Source: Lucifuga dentata (Eukaryota; Chordata; Actinopteri; Ophidiiformes; Bythitidae). Taken from it: 64,000 nt of DNA. Below are positions 28,962 to 39,800 of the stretch, piece after piece (position 1 is the stretch's first letter; each line of letters begins with the position of its first letter). The notes beneath the pieces are model-generated. The model was not told where the DNA came from. It was given only the letters and a program-made list of their open reading frames with translations, and searched no databases. The stretch covers positions 1 to 64,000 of the forward strand of contig VXCM01000163.1 of the NCBI GenBank assembly GCA_014773175.1. Direction: 5' to 3'. Made by a program: the position numbers and the translations under genes.

Positions 28962-30710
28962 TGTTCAGGTTCACAGAGGTAATCCCTCTCATATATGTTT
29001 CTGTAACACTTTTGGATGGAAAAATCACTGTTAAAAGACCTTTGATCATTGGTTGATCAGAGACCTATCTTGGTCACATCATTCTTATTAAATATGAAGG
29101 CTTATCAAAAATGTTTTATCCTAGCCATTCTTGATCTATTACCAAATCAACAAACTTCACTACATTTAACATTATTTGGAAAAATAAAACACATCACATT
29201 CCAAAAGTCCAACTAGTCAGACATTCTCAAGATGGGGGATTGAAAGCAATTAATTTTGAAGAGCTAATCTGTTACTTCAGAATTTGTAGGTTAAAAGGAT
29301 CCAAAACTTGTGCCATTTTTTTACAGTTCCACATACCCAACATGAGCTTTAACAAGTTGGGAGGTATTGATTTTTTTTTTNTTTTTTTTTTTTTTTTTTT
29401 TTTTTTTTGTTAAAATGTGATTTTGACATTTCCAAACTTCCACAAGCAAGTTTTACACTTTTTGGAAAATTATTTTTACTCATAACTTTTCTCCTCATAA
29501 CTACACACTTTGGAATAACAGGACTATCACAATTAAAAAGAAATCAATATTTTATGCAGAACGGTTTTCTATAAATATTATATTTACTCAAGACATCATT
29601 ACTGAAAGCGGACACTCATCCTATGAAACCTTCACCCTAAAATTCAATATTAATGTTTTACCTAGAGAATATCATAGAGTCTGTAAAGCAATCCAAAAGT
29701 CTTATGCCAATCAAACAGTAACAACATTCTTTTTTTCCCACTGACAGACTTTTGTCACCTTTGTTGTCTCATCATAAATTCAACAACAAACTCCTATGAA
29801 GAGCTGCCCAACATTATTTATTCAGTCAGTCTAATGTAATGGCTGGCCTGTGGTGTAGAACATTCAACAATGAGTCAGATAAATTTAAGAAATCCTTTAC
29901 TTTCTATTTATCTTGTCCTGTTCTTCCAAAGAAAGCAGACTCAAAAGAGACTCACTTCAGATTTATCACTGCTTCATAACCTGTGACAGAGAAGACGATT
30001 TAACTTTGAATCACCTCCATGCACGTTCTGCCACCAAGACACTGAAACTATTGAACATTTTTTACCCATATCTGTTTGTAATGCAATTTTGGATTGACTG
30101 TCTTTTAAAATTATTGATAACTGCTTTTGAAAATACTGTCATTCTTTTTTACTTTGAAAGATTACCAAAAGAAGGCCTGGATTTAGTAACTTTAATAATT
30201 TTATTGGGTAAATTTCATATTCATTTACATAAACGGAAAGAAAATTTGCCAAACTATGGCTATGTAATTAATGATTTCAAATTGTATATTGAGTAGCTTA
30301 AAAAAATGTTTCAAATGAATAAGAAAGCCAAAACCTTATGAAGCCTCATATCAAACTTACTATTATTTTCACGAAACAACAATTTTATTTGACCATTTGT
30401 GCCATCCTCATTTGTAAATAATAGCCTTTTTTTTTTCATTGCTTTTGATATTCTCTACTTGTTTCTTCATCAGTTTTAAGAAATGGAAGAAATGTTCTTT
30501 GCTGTCATGTTCCCTCATTTGTATTGTACTTTTAAATAAATAAAGTTTATTCAAACAACAAAAAAAGTTTTGGTGGACTTTGGTGGCGTTGAAGTTTGTC
30601 CGCCATAGTGCTTCGGGCAGAACGTTTGTAGTTTCGCAGCAGTTCAGGTGCTCAGATTTAATCTGTCATACATGTTTCTGTAACACTTTGGGACGGAATG
30701 GCGACTTCTG
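28962..30710 (+). repeat. Dispersed direct repeat of the as3mt-like gene start
   Basis: 28962-29030 (gttcaggttcacagag ... atgtttctgtaacactttt) matches 30642-30710, the segment that holds the as3mt-like 5' UTR and start codon. The best core, catacatgtttctgtaacac, is nearly identical in both. The two copies bracket the LINE at 29031-30567. Confidence 0.6.
29031..30567 (+). mobile_element. Degenerate L1-type LINE, ORF2 3' part and tail
   Basis: Plus-strand translation in shifting frames gives LINE ORF2 C-terminal features: a RDLSW block near 29066, QDGGLKAINFEEL near 29231, FNKLGGIDF near 29350, and at about 30150-30290 the characteristic ILLGKFHIHLHKRKENLPNY ... NDFKLYIE terminus. It ends in an A-rich tail with AATAAATAAAG at about 30534. 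Stops, frameshifts and an N-interrupted poly-T (29381) show that it is dead. Confidence 0.7.
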
Positions 30711-33700
30711 ATATTGTGCATGAAAATGTTAAGGTAATACAACGTGGGTTTGGATTTCATACTAAGCAACAGGATTTTATTTTCATTCATTTCTTTAGAT
30801 TTCAAGGTATGTCGAAGTCTATTTCTATTCCAACTCGAAATAACTTTATAGAGATAAAAGAAACTGGGGGGAAAAAAAGGTTTCGCATATTTTTATTTAT
30901 TTTCTTAAAAATTCAACAGCTTTTTCTTAGACTTAAGAAAAACCGTTAGTTTTTCTCAAATTATAAGGAATCTTTTACTAATATGTAGCCAATAAAATGC
31001 AAATATCGTACTTAACATAGTTAAGTTATTAAAATTGCTGTGGATTAATTTTATGTGGATCAACTAATCAATTGGTTGTTTCAGTACTAAAATAATTATG
31101 CATAAGATTATGCCTGTGTAATGGAAGTTAGGATGTGACTATGAGTTCAGTTTTGGTGTGACAGTGGGATTGTGATTGCTAATGAAATGAAATGAAAGTC
31201 AGCCTGTTGATGTGTAAATGGTGACAGACTTATATTTCATATGTGCAGAAATACTATGGCAGTCGTCTGGAGTCCTCTGATGATTTGCAAACAAATGCTG
31301 CCTCCTGCAGTTTTCAGCCTGTACCAAGAGGCGTCACAGATGCACTGAGCCTGGTTCACCCTGATGTAACCAAAAGGTGCTGTTTTCAAAGTCTTTTCAT
31401 TTACTTCTGTAATACAGCTACAACAATAACTAGAAGCTTTTGACATTATATCTCCCATACACGGAAACCTTTTCCATCTAGATGTCACAAGATGGTCAGG
31501 AAAAAAGTGGGTTGTACAATCAGGTGCTGCCTCTACAAATGATTTCTGTCCTATTCATGGATATTTAAAAAAGACATGGATGCTGGGATCACAGAAATTG
31601 ATGAGAGCTACTGCTGGATTTTACAGAGAGAAAACAGAGAGGGCACACACACATTAAAGCAGTTTCCTTTATGATCTTCTTTAACAGGCTGTCATCCTTT
31701 ACAGTGAAGGATATTCTCTCTAACCTGCATTCAGCTCATTATTCGTATAAACCTGATGCTTTTACATCTGCTCAGGGTCAGATGTGTGATTACACACTGT
31801 AATTCAAAAGGTTTTTTGTTTTATAGATTCTTTGGATGTGGCTTACCTTTTCCAGCGAAGCTTGAGGGCTGCAGAGTGCTGGACCTTGGCAGCGGCTCTG
31901 GTAGAGATTGTTACGCCTTCAGTAAACTTGTTGGGCCGAGCGGAAGCGTCATAGGGATCGACATGACGGAAGAGCTGGTAAAGACACACACACACCAGGC
32001 AACACAGATTCCCATATGGCCTACTGATTTCAACAATATCTCTGCAGATCACCATGTCTCAGATGTACATTCAGTACCATCAGAAGAAGCTTGGATATAA
32101 TGAGCCCAATGTCACCTTTGTCCAGGGGTACATGGAGAAGCTCAGTGAAGCTGGTATACAGAGCAACTCCATGGATGTTGTGCTGTATGTTTTAAGCATG
32201 GTTAAGATTCTTAACTCTATGGTCTATTGCTGTGAAAGAGGATAATTCTGTCAACTGAATTCATTGTGGTTTTGCCTCCATTCTGTCCAGATCCAACTGT
32301 GTAATCTGTTTGTGTCCTGATAAAAAAGCAGTGCTACAGGAAGCCTACAATGTCCTAAAGGTTTGGCTGAAGATTTTCTATGACTTACATTCATTAAAAA
32401 GATGAATGAATAGACACAGAACAGATTGTTTATGATGCCATCTTCATCAATTCCTTCTCTCATTTTACACAGGAAGGAGGTGAACTATACTTCAGCGACA
32501 TGTATGCTAGCAAAGTGATTCCTGATCACATGAAGCAAGATTCTCTTCTATGGGGTAAAATCAGTATTATAATACATTTTGGCAACTTTGATGACAATAT
32601 CAGTTATGCTGACATGAAGAATGTCTGCAGCACTGACAAAGTATCTATTGTAAACTCTCTTGACTCTGTCTGAGGTCAGGTGAAGGAATGAGCGGTTCTC
32701 TGTTTTGGAAAGATCTGATCTCATTGGCCCACAGTGTGGGCTTCAGCACTCCTCGTCTTGTTTCTGCGAGCCACATTGTGGTCCACAACAGCGAGCTCAA
32801 AGCAAAAACAGGTAAAATGGCTATTTGAAGACCTGTTCAATCATTTTTATTCAACTCATTTTATATGCTTACTGCTTATTTGCTTGAACAGGTGACATCA
32901 GTTATGCATCAGGCACCTACAGGCTCTTCAAACTGCCCCCAGATCCTGTCAAGTCTAAAGCAAAAGTGGTCTATCTGGGAAGTGTGGCAGATTTTCCAGA
33001 CGAGCTGAACTTTGACTCCTCCCATCGTTTCAAGGTATAATTTATCAGGTCACAGGAAAGAAACTTACAAGGTCAGTCTTGAATTTTAGGTTAAAGATTA
33101 AAGTTAATGTGCAAGCATTTGCTAATTGTGGCAAATATTTCCAATAAAAGGAAAAATAAGAATTTCAGAGACACTTCAAAGGCATGCAAATTCACATCTA
33201 AAATGTTTTGGGATTTTCTGTTGAGCAGAAAGACGTTGCAGTGGAAGTAAACGGAGAGCTGGCGACAATTCTCCAGTGTTCCCGTTTCTCCTCTGTTTTC
33301 AAAATTGAGATACTGGAAGGATTAGAGCTGAGCTCAGAGCCCACGCCACAGGTCAGCCTGGCCCCAATGTGACTGTAACGCTTTTATTTTGTTCCTTACT
33401 GACTGCACCTTAAAAAGGAAGTGATGCTATTGTTGACCTACCATAGTTTTTAAATGTGAGCCTCAAATAACTGTGTGTAGCTTTAAATTTTTAAAGAAAT
33501 AAGACTCTGAAATTGTTTAAATTAGAAATGTGCTGATTTCAACATATTTAGGGATATCCTCAAATTTATACATAAAATTGAACAGTGAAACTATTTTTTT
33601 TAATCAAATTCAGCTTTGATAGTAACAGATTTATGTGTGGTAGTAAGAGTGACTGATCTCCTCTTTTTCTTCAGTACTGCCACCTCAACCCTTTCCTATT

Positions 33701-33752
33701 GGCTGACAAGCTGGGATGCTCAGTGCAAAAATGTTCCAAAACAGAAGCATGA
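30698..33752 (+). CDS. as3mt: Divergent arsenite methyltransferase-like protein
   Basis: SAM-dependent methyltransferase of the AS3MT family; classical members methylate trivalent arsenic in the cytosol. Ten exons join in phase to 359 codons plus stop: 30698-30733, 31249-31376, 31827-31977, 32048-32184, 32291-32360, 32473-32554, 32680-32811, 32892-33034, 33229-33351, 33675-33752. The start ATG (MATSDIVHENVK) precedes the family-typical KYYG. SAM motif I is LDLGSGSGRDCY (residues 73-84); later blocks are FVQGYMEKLSEAG, SNCVICLCPDK (152-162), GGELYFSDMY and LFWKDL. Of the four functional Cys known in human AS3MT (32, 61, 156, 206), the equivalents of 61 (C59, FFGCGL) and 156 (C154) remain. The aligned Cys32 is Ala (a Cys lies two residues on, NAASCS), and Cys206 is Gly204 (WGEGMSG). 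So arsenic methylation by the usual mechanism is doubtful; it may be an as3mt paralogue with another substrate. A MITE begins 55 bp after the stop. Confidence 0.85.
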
Positions 33753-33807
33753 AGAAGCAGCAGCAACCAGAGAAATGTTTTGAAGACCAGTCAACTATGA
33801 AGAATAA

Positions 33808-34395
33808 TTAAAGGACCATACTGGCCATTTTGCATGTTTGAGCCTAATATATTCCATTTTCATATATATTACATTACTGACAATCATTTCCAAAGAATAA
33901 AATCATATTTCAGCTTTCCTGATATTTTGCAGAATCTCTTAATCTTTCAAAATCAAATATGCAAGCGATACACCCACCTTAAAAATCGATGTTTCTCCTG
34001 CTAATAGTTACGCAGCCTTATGAAGTCACGGTCCTTTAAATTTTTCGATAAACACAGGTCTTCTTTGGGGACTATATTCCCTGGTGGAGACATACATTCA
34101 TTCTGCACTTATATGAATTACATAACTTTGAAAAAAACCTGCATAAACGTCTTGTTCGCAATGATGGATTACCTATCCCTATCCCAAGAACTTTTCAAGT
34201 ATCATCAAGTTGATTTTAATAGCATACCAGACTGAACTAAAACCAATGGTGGTCTGGAAGGTAGGAAAAACAAATTTCAATTCACTATTCCAGTAGTTAT
34301 GCTTTGGGAAATGATTGTAAGTAACGTTACATGTACTGTATGAAAATTGAATATATTAGGCTCAAATATACAAAAAGGACGGTATGGTCCTTTAA
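33808..34395 (+). mobile_element. TTAA MITE copy, family A, just 3' of as3mt-like gene
   Basis: Complete copy bounded by TTAA (33808-33811 and 34392-34395) with inverted ends aggaccatactggccatttt and ggacggtatggtcct. It starts 55 bp after the as3mt-like stop and contains AATAAA near 33896, so the gene's 3' end may lie within the transposon. Confidence 0.88.
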
Positions 34396-35551
34396 CAATT
34401 AAATATTGAAATGACAGCAAAATGAAATAAGTAATAAAGATTTTATGTGCATTGACTAATTAGAGGCCAAACCATTTTATGTGCTTTGTAACACTGGTCG
34501 TGTGTCACTGTGTTATAAACTCAGTGAGGTTGAAAGTAATTTTCTTAGGTGTCAGATAATTTGAGAATATTAATTTATAGAGGTTTATAGCCAATCCTGT
34601 CATGACATTATGATGATCTAATGAGGTGCATTTAATAAAATCATGTCTTTTTCAAAGGTCATAAAATGAGTTAATTCTTATAGTTGTAAAATTATTTAAC
34701 TTTTTCAACACTCAATATTTCAGCTTTTAGTAAGACTTTGTCGAATAACTTTCATCAGAACTGATTTGGAAAAGAAAAATGTCCTCAATTTTTGATGTCA
34801 AAGAAAATCACAATAAAAATGTACATGAAATCCTGTAAAAGTGAAAATGATTTGACCCACTCACAGATACTATGAATGTTTTGAGTGAATGATGCTACTC
34901 ATGGACATGTCTCATTTATGATGAGGATGTTTTTTTTTTAATAATCAACATAATCAAAAACAGTAAGGACAACATAACAGAAAAACAGGACAGCTGTAAA
35001 TAAAGAAGTTAATTTTTCTTGTATAATTATTTAGAAAGCAGAAGCAACAGACTGAACATATATACATAGCTACAGATATTTGGCTTCATAATAAGGCTAA
35101 AAAATGACCTACAGTACAAATCTGTTATCTATCATGATTCATTAAAACATTTTTGCAAACATGAAAAACAGACCTGAAAACATCACAAGTAAGTAAGTAA
35201 GTAAACATCTCAAACAGTAAGCTCAGTTACAGTATTTGTTGAATACAGTATTTAAACCTCATTTTGCTATTTTAAATGTAAATTACTAATAAATATCCTG
35301 TGACTGAGCAAACAGGTGGCTGGAGTACAGTTTTTGAGAATGTCTTCAGTGGATAAATAGGAAAAAGGTGTTGTGTGAGTTAAAAACTCAATAGCATAAA
35401 ACTGAATACTCACGGACACTTCAAATGCCAAAATCTGTGAATGTCTCTATTGCATAGGCTTGTCCATGAAGAATGCAGTATAATTTACGCAATTCAAGGA
35501 AGATGAATCCAATGGTAATAGTGCTTCAAGATGATCAGAGGTCTGATTGGC
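34396..35551. other. Intergenic between two MITE copies
   Basis: AT-rich sequence between the as3mt-like gene and the MITE at 35552. A short (taag)n run lies near 35190. No coding or RNA gene seen. Confidence 0.5.
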
Positions 35552-36136
35552 TTAAAGGACTGTACCGGTGATCATGCATATTTGAGCAAAAAATATTCAA
35601 TTTTCATACATATTACGTTACCGACAATCATTTCCCAAAGGGTAAAACCATATTTCAGCTTTCCTTATATTGTGCAAAATCTCTTTATCTTTCAAAATCA
35701 AATACGTATATTCAAGTGATACACCCACTTTAAAAATTGATGTTTCGCCTGCTAATAGTTATGCAGTCTTGTGAAATTTAAATTTTTTGATAAACGCAGG
35801 TCTTTTTTTGGGACTATATTCCCCAGTGGAGACATATCATTCGCGCTTGTTATTGCGCGTAAACGCTAAAATTACATAACTTCAAATAAACCCTGAATAC
35901 ACATCTTGTATACGATGATGGATTACCTATCCCATGAATGTTTCAAATATTGACAAATATTGATTTTAATAGTGTACTAAAATGAACTGAAACCACTGGC
36001 GGTCTGGAAGGTAGAAAAAAAATTGAATTCACCATTCAAGTAGTATGCTTTGGGAAGTGATTGTCAGTAACGTTACGTGTATGAAAATTGAATATATTAA
36101 GCTCAAACATACACGATCGCCGGTATGGTCCTTTAA
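35552..36136 (+). mobile_element. TTAA MITE copy, family A
   Basis: TTAA at 35552-35555 and 36133-36136 bound a copy with the standard inverted ends (aggactgtaccg at left, cggtatggtcct at right) and the family interior (ttcgcctgctaatagtta, gtggagacatatcattcgcg). It is same-oriented with the copy 1.2 kb upstream. Confidence 0.88.
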
Positions 36137-36164
36137 AAGGCTTAGGGCAGCAAATGGCCAAGTG

Positions 36165-36166
<2 letters not shown>

Positions 36167-36203
<37 letters not shown>
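36167..36203. repeat. (GA)n microsatellite
   Basis: Pure GA array of about 37 bp, 30 bp beyond the MITE and within 650 bp of the AIFM-like gene's 3' end. Confidence 0.95.
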
Positions 36204-36206
<3 letters not shown>

Positions 36207-36845
36207 ACCCTTCATCACCAAGGGTTGTCACACCTGGATGAGGTCCACCTCTGGTTACATCTGGAGCCAACTCAGGTCATCGGCTCTGAAAAAAGAAAAA
36301 CACGTTTAATATCAAGTTTGTTTACGAGTTTGTGAGCGAGTTTGCAAATTTAGTATCCAATGTATAAATTTTTCCCTGTTTTATTGTAATTTATATCCCT
36401 GTTAACATGACAATAACATCATCCAGGTTTTTGCTGTCTGAACGGATATGTACTCAAGTCCTTATCATCCCTCCAAATCCCTGTCTTTTCTGTATTGACT
36501 TATCTCAATATTGAAGGATAAAACCACTTTTCTTAACATCTTAACACTGTTTTGCAGATTTGGGTTGTTCATCATCTTGTTGCCAATAATAGAGTAATGG
36601 AAAGCTGAATGTCTTTCCTGCTCTCCAGAAAACCCTACCAGCACCTGAAAGTGTAAGAGTTTTCACATACAGGACTACTTTTAAATCACGTTCTAAAAAG
36701 TGAAACATGTCTTTGAGGTTTTAGTACATATTCTGAGATGAATGAGTATACACTGTACAACTATTAACTACTACTAACTCCTGCTACTTTCTATCTATAC
36801 GAATGATTGAAATTTGAAGTCATTTTTAATCAAGATGAAATTTTT

Positions 36846-39800
36846 TTACAGTTCGACAGCATGTCTCGTGAGGCTTAGCCACAGGCACACTGTCAAAGCG
36901 CCAACTGATGTTTTCTTTTGACTTCTGAGAAAATAATTTTTAAAAAAGTGAGAAATTTATCAGAGTGTAGTGCAACATATCATCTATTTTGTGTGAATAG
37001 ACTCACTGAGCCTGTGCCTTTGTTATGAGATGTCCTGTAGCCATCAGTTCTGCCAGACGAGCCACAGCAGGGTCGAACATGAGGCTTGCTGCAGCAACCA
37101 CCACCTCATCCCTATTAACAAGGGAATGAAATAGTTTGAACACAAATAGCATTAATTCATGTTCAGACTGTTCAGATCCTTGACATGTTGAATGGCAAAG
37201 TCATGGCAATAAAATATTTTATGGTAATCCAGACTGTTCAACTGCACCAGAAGTTATTCCATAGCTGCTCACTTGATATAAAATGCCAGGAACTTCCTTT
37301 CTTCCACTTTCCCTTTGAATATGATTTCTGTGTATCCTTCCCCATAGCCTAGAAAGAGGAAATGAAGGAGGAAAAAGTGAGATTCAGTCCATCCTGGATT
37401 TACATATTCAAATGTAAAGGTGCCATTTTCTTCATAATACAGCCTACCTGTGTATCTGATGCTCTTTCCAAGCAACACAGTCCAGAAAAAAGGAACAGAC
37501 TCAATTTTGGTTGGTTTTTTTAGCATACTGAGGGCAGCGACTCTTCCTGGGGAAGAAAGCACAAACGTCAAAACAAGCATCTCTTACTGTACTGGAACCA
37601 ACTAAACCCCTAAACAAAACCACATAATATCAAGCAGCATCTCTTCAGTCTCTTACCGTGAGCTTGTGACATTTGCCAGTGACCGATGTTGACCCTCTGG
37701 TCTCCACGAATGGCCAGAGGGAAGGAGGTGACATCTCCAGCAGCAAAAACATCAGGGACGTTGGTTTGCATGAACTATCAGCAAAGAGCAATGATGCGTT
37801 AATACAGTATGATAGTGCTGAAACGAACATATTAGACTAAACTGAAATTTAACATACATTTCTTACAGTTGGATCAGATGTTTTTTTTATGAATTGTACT
37901 TATCTAACTGATACGTTCAAATAAGTTGTTGTTCTGGCTTGGCCAAAACATACCAAGAGTTAAAGAGGAGATTATAAATTTCTTGAAAAAGGCAATTTTC
38001 AACAAATTTTTCAATCTAGTCAGTTTAAAAAAAACAAAACAAAAAAAAAAAAAANAAAAAAAAAAAAAAAACACCAAAGACAACTGTTAATTCAAATGAT
38101 TGTATGTAAACATCACGTTCTGTCCTAAATATAAAGCTGTAAAGCAGCATTGTACATGCAGTACTTCATTAGCTATGTTGGTTGTTGACTATGTGATTGT
38201 TACCTTGTCAACAATCACAGCTTTCTGACAATCCACTTCTACCTGGCTCCCTGCCAAGAAGTCTGTGTTGGGAATTACACCTGCAAAACAAAGATCTTTA
38301 TGAATGTGTCTGGCAGAAAAGGTCTGAATGAGTTTGTTTAAAAAGACACAGAAGTGTGCAATAACAGCAACAGAGGTCCAGAAATAATTAGGTTAACAAG
38401 GTGAAAGGGTTAAAAGTGGCATTTTAGCAAATTGTAATAAAACTTGTATATCCCAAACCCCTGGGAATAGCATAATAAATTACCAACTCCAGCAATCACC
38501 ACATCAGCTTCCAGGACTGTGCCGCTTTTCAGCACAACCTCCTTCACCTGAGCAGAGGACAAACATCACGGCTCTACATGAGAACATCCTCTAACACATT
38601 CCCAGCGTCAGAGCTGATAGAGTAAAGAACGCCTCACTTACTCTGCCATTCTCCCCTCTGAGCTCCGTGACCCTGTCGTTCATGTAGAATCTAACATTAC
38701 GTTCCGCCAACATCTAAAAGAAAACAAAACATTTTGAAAATGATGAAACAGTCAGCTGTAAAAGCGAGAGAACACTGCCATCAAAGTTTCTTACTTGCAT
38801 AGTCATCTTCCCAATTTCTGGGCCCAGAGTCCGCTCAAACGGGAATCCTGCAGTGCCAACTACAGCCACAAAGGCAGCTTTGTCTGTTAAGTAGGATGCC
38901 ACCTCCATACCTATCATTTACAAAAAACAAAAAAAGCAAGCAGTGGGTGAGATTACAGGTGGAGATGATTCTTCAGCCTTTTATCCTTTATTTGAAAGGT
39001 ACATATTTAGTTTTTGGATTGGAGAAAGTGACAAGTGTCTCAATATTTTCTAGGCCTCAAGCAGAGAAGTGCATCTTTTTGGGTCTGATACAGCTGAAGT
39101 AACATTACAGTACAAGAATTTTATGACAGTCCTGAGACAGAAACAATAGGACAGCCCTAAAAGCAAGCTGTTATTAGAATGTGATGTGTGATGATCACCT
39201 CTTCATCAGCCATATGTGTGCAGGATAATTAGAAATCCAACCAAATACCAATGAGCTTACTTTTAGACAAGAAAAAGTTTGAAATATCAAGATAAAATCA
39301 AACATGTTCACCTATAAAGGAAGCTCCAATTATGACAGCCCTATGGCCTTGGCAGGAGCTGTGAATCTCTTTGGCATCTTCGTAACTCTGCAGTAGCTTC
39401 ACTCCCTTCAGGTCCCAACCAGGGCAGCTCAGCGGCCATGCTCTATAAAGGAAGAATATTCTGTTGTGAAAATGTTACAGTTCAACAAATTTCAGATCCT
39501 TTTAAGGTTAATTATGTATTTAAATATGTCTGATAATGATAAGGCACCTGAAAACAATCCTTATCCTGCAGTAAATTTTCTTTTGTTTCCACAAAAACTT
39601 GCTGAATGTAATGGTTTGAAGCCAAGTCTGACCTACAGCTGGTAGAGATGAGGAGCTGCTTGTAATGCTGCAAAGTGCCGTCGCTGAGTTTCACCAGCTT
39701 ATCGAGTGGATTTACAGACACTGCCTGCAACACGGAACACAAACATGTAACTTGACTCAACCAAAAACTGGATCAGGTTTCTCATGACTGTTTGACTATC

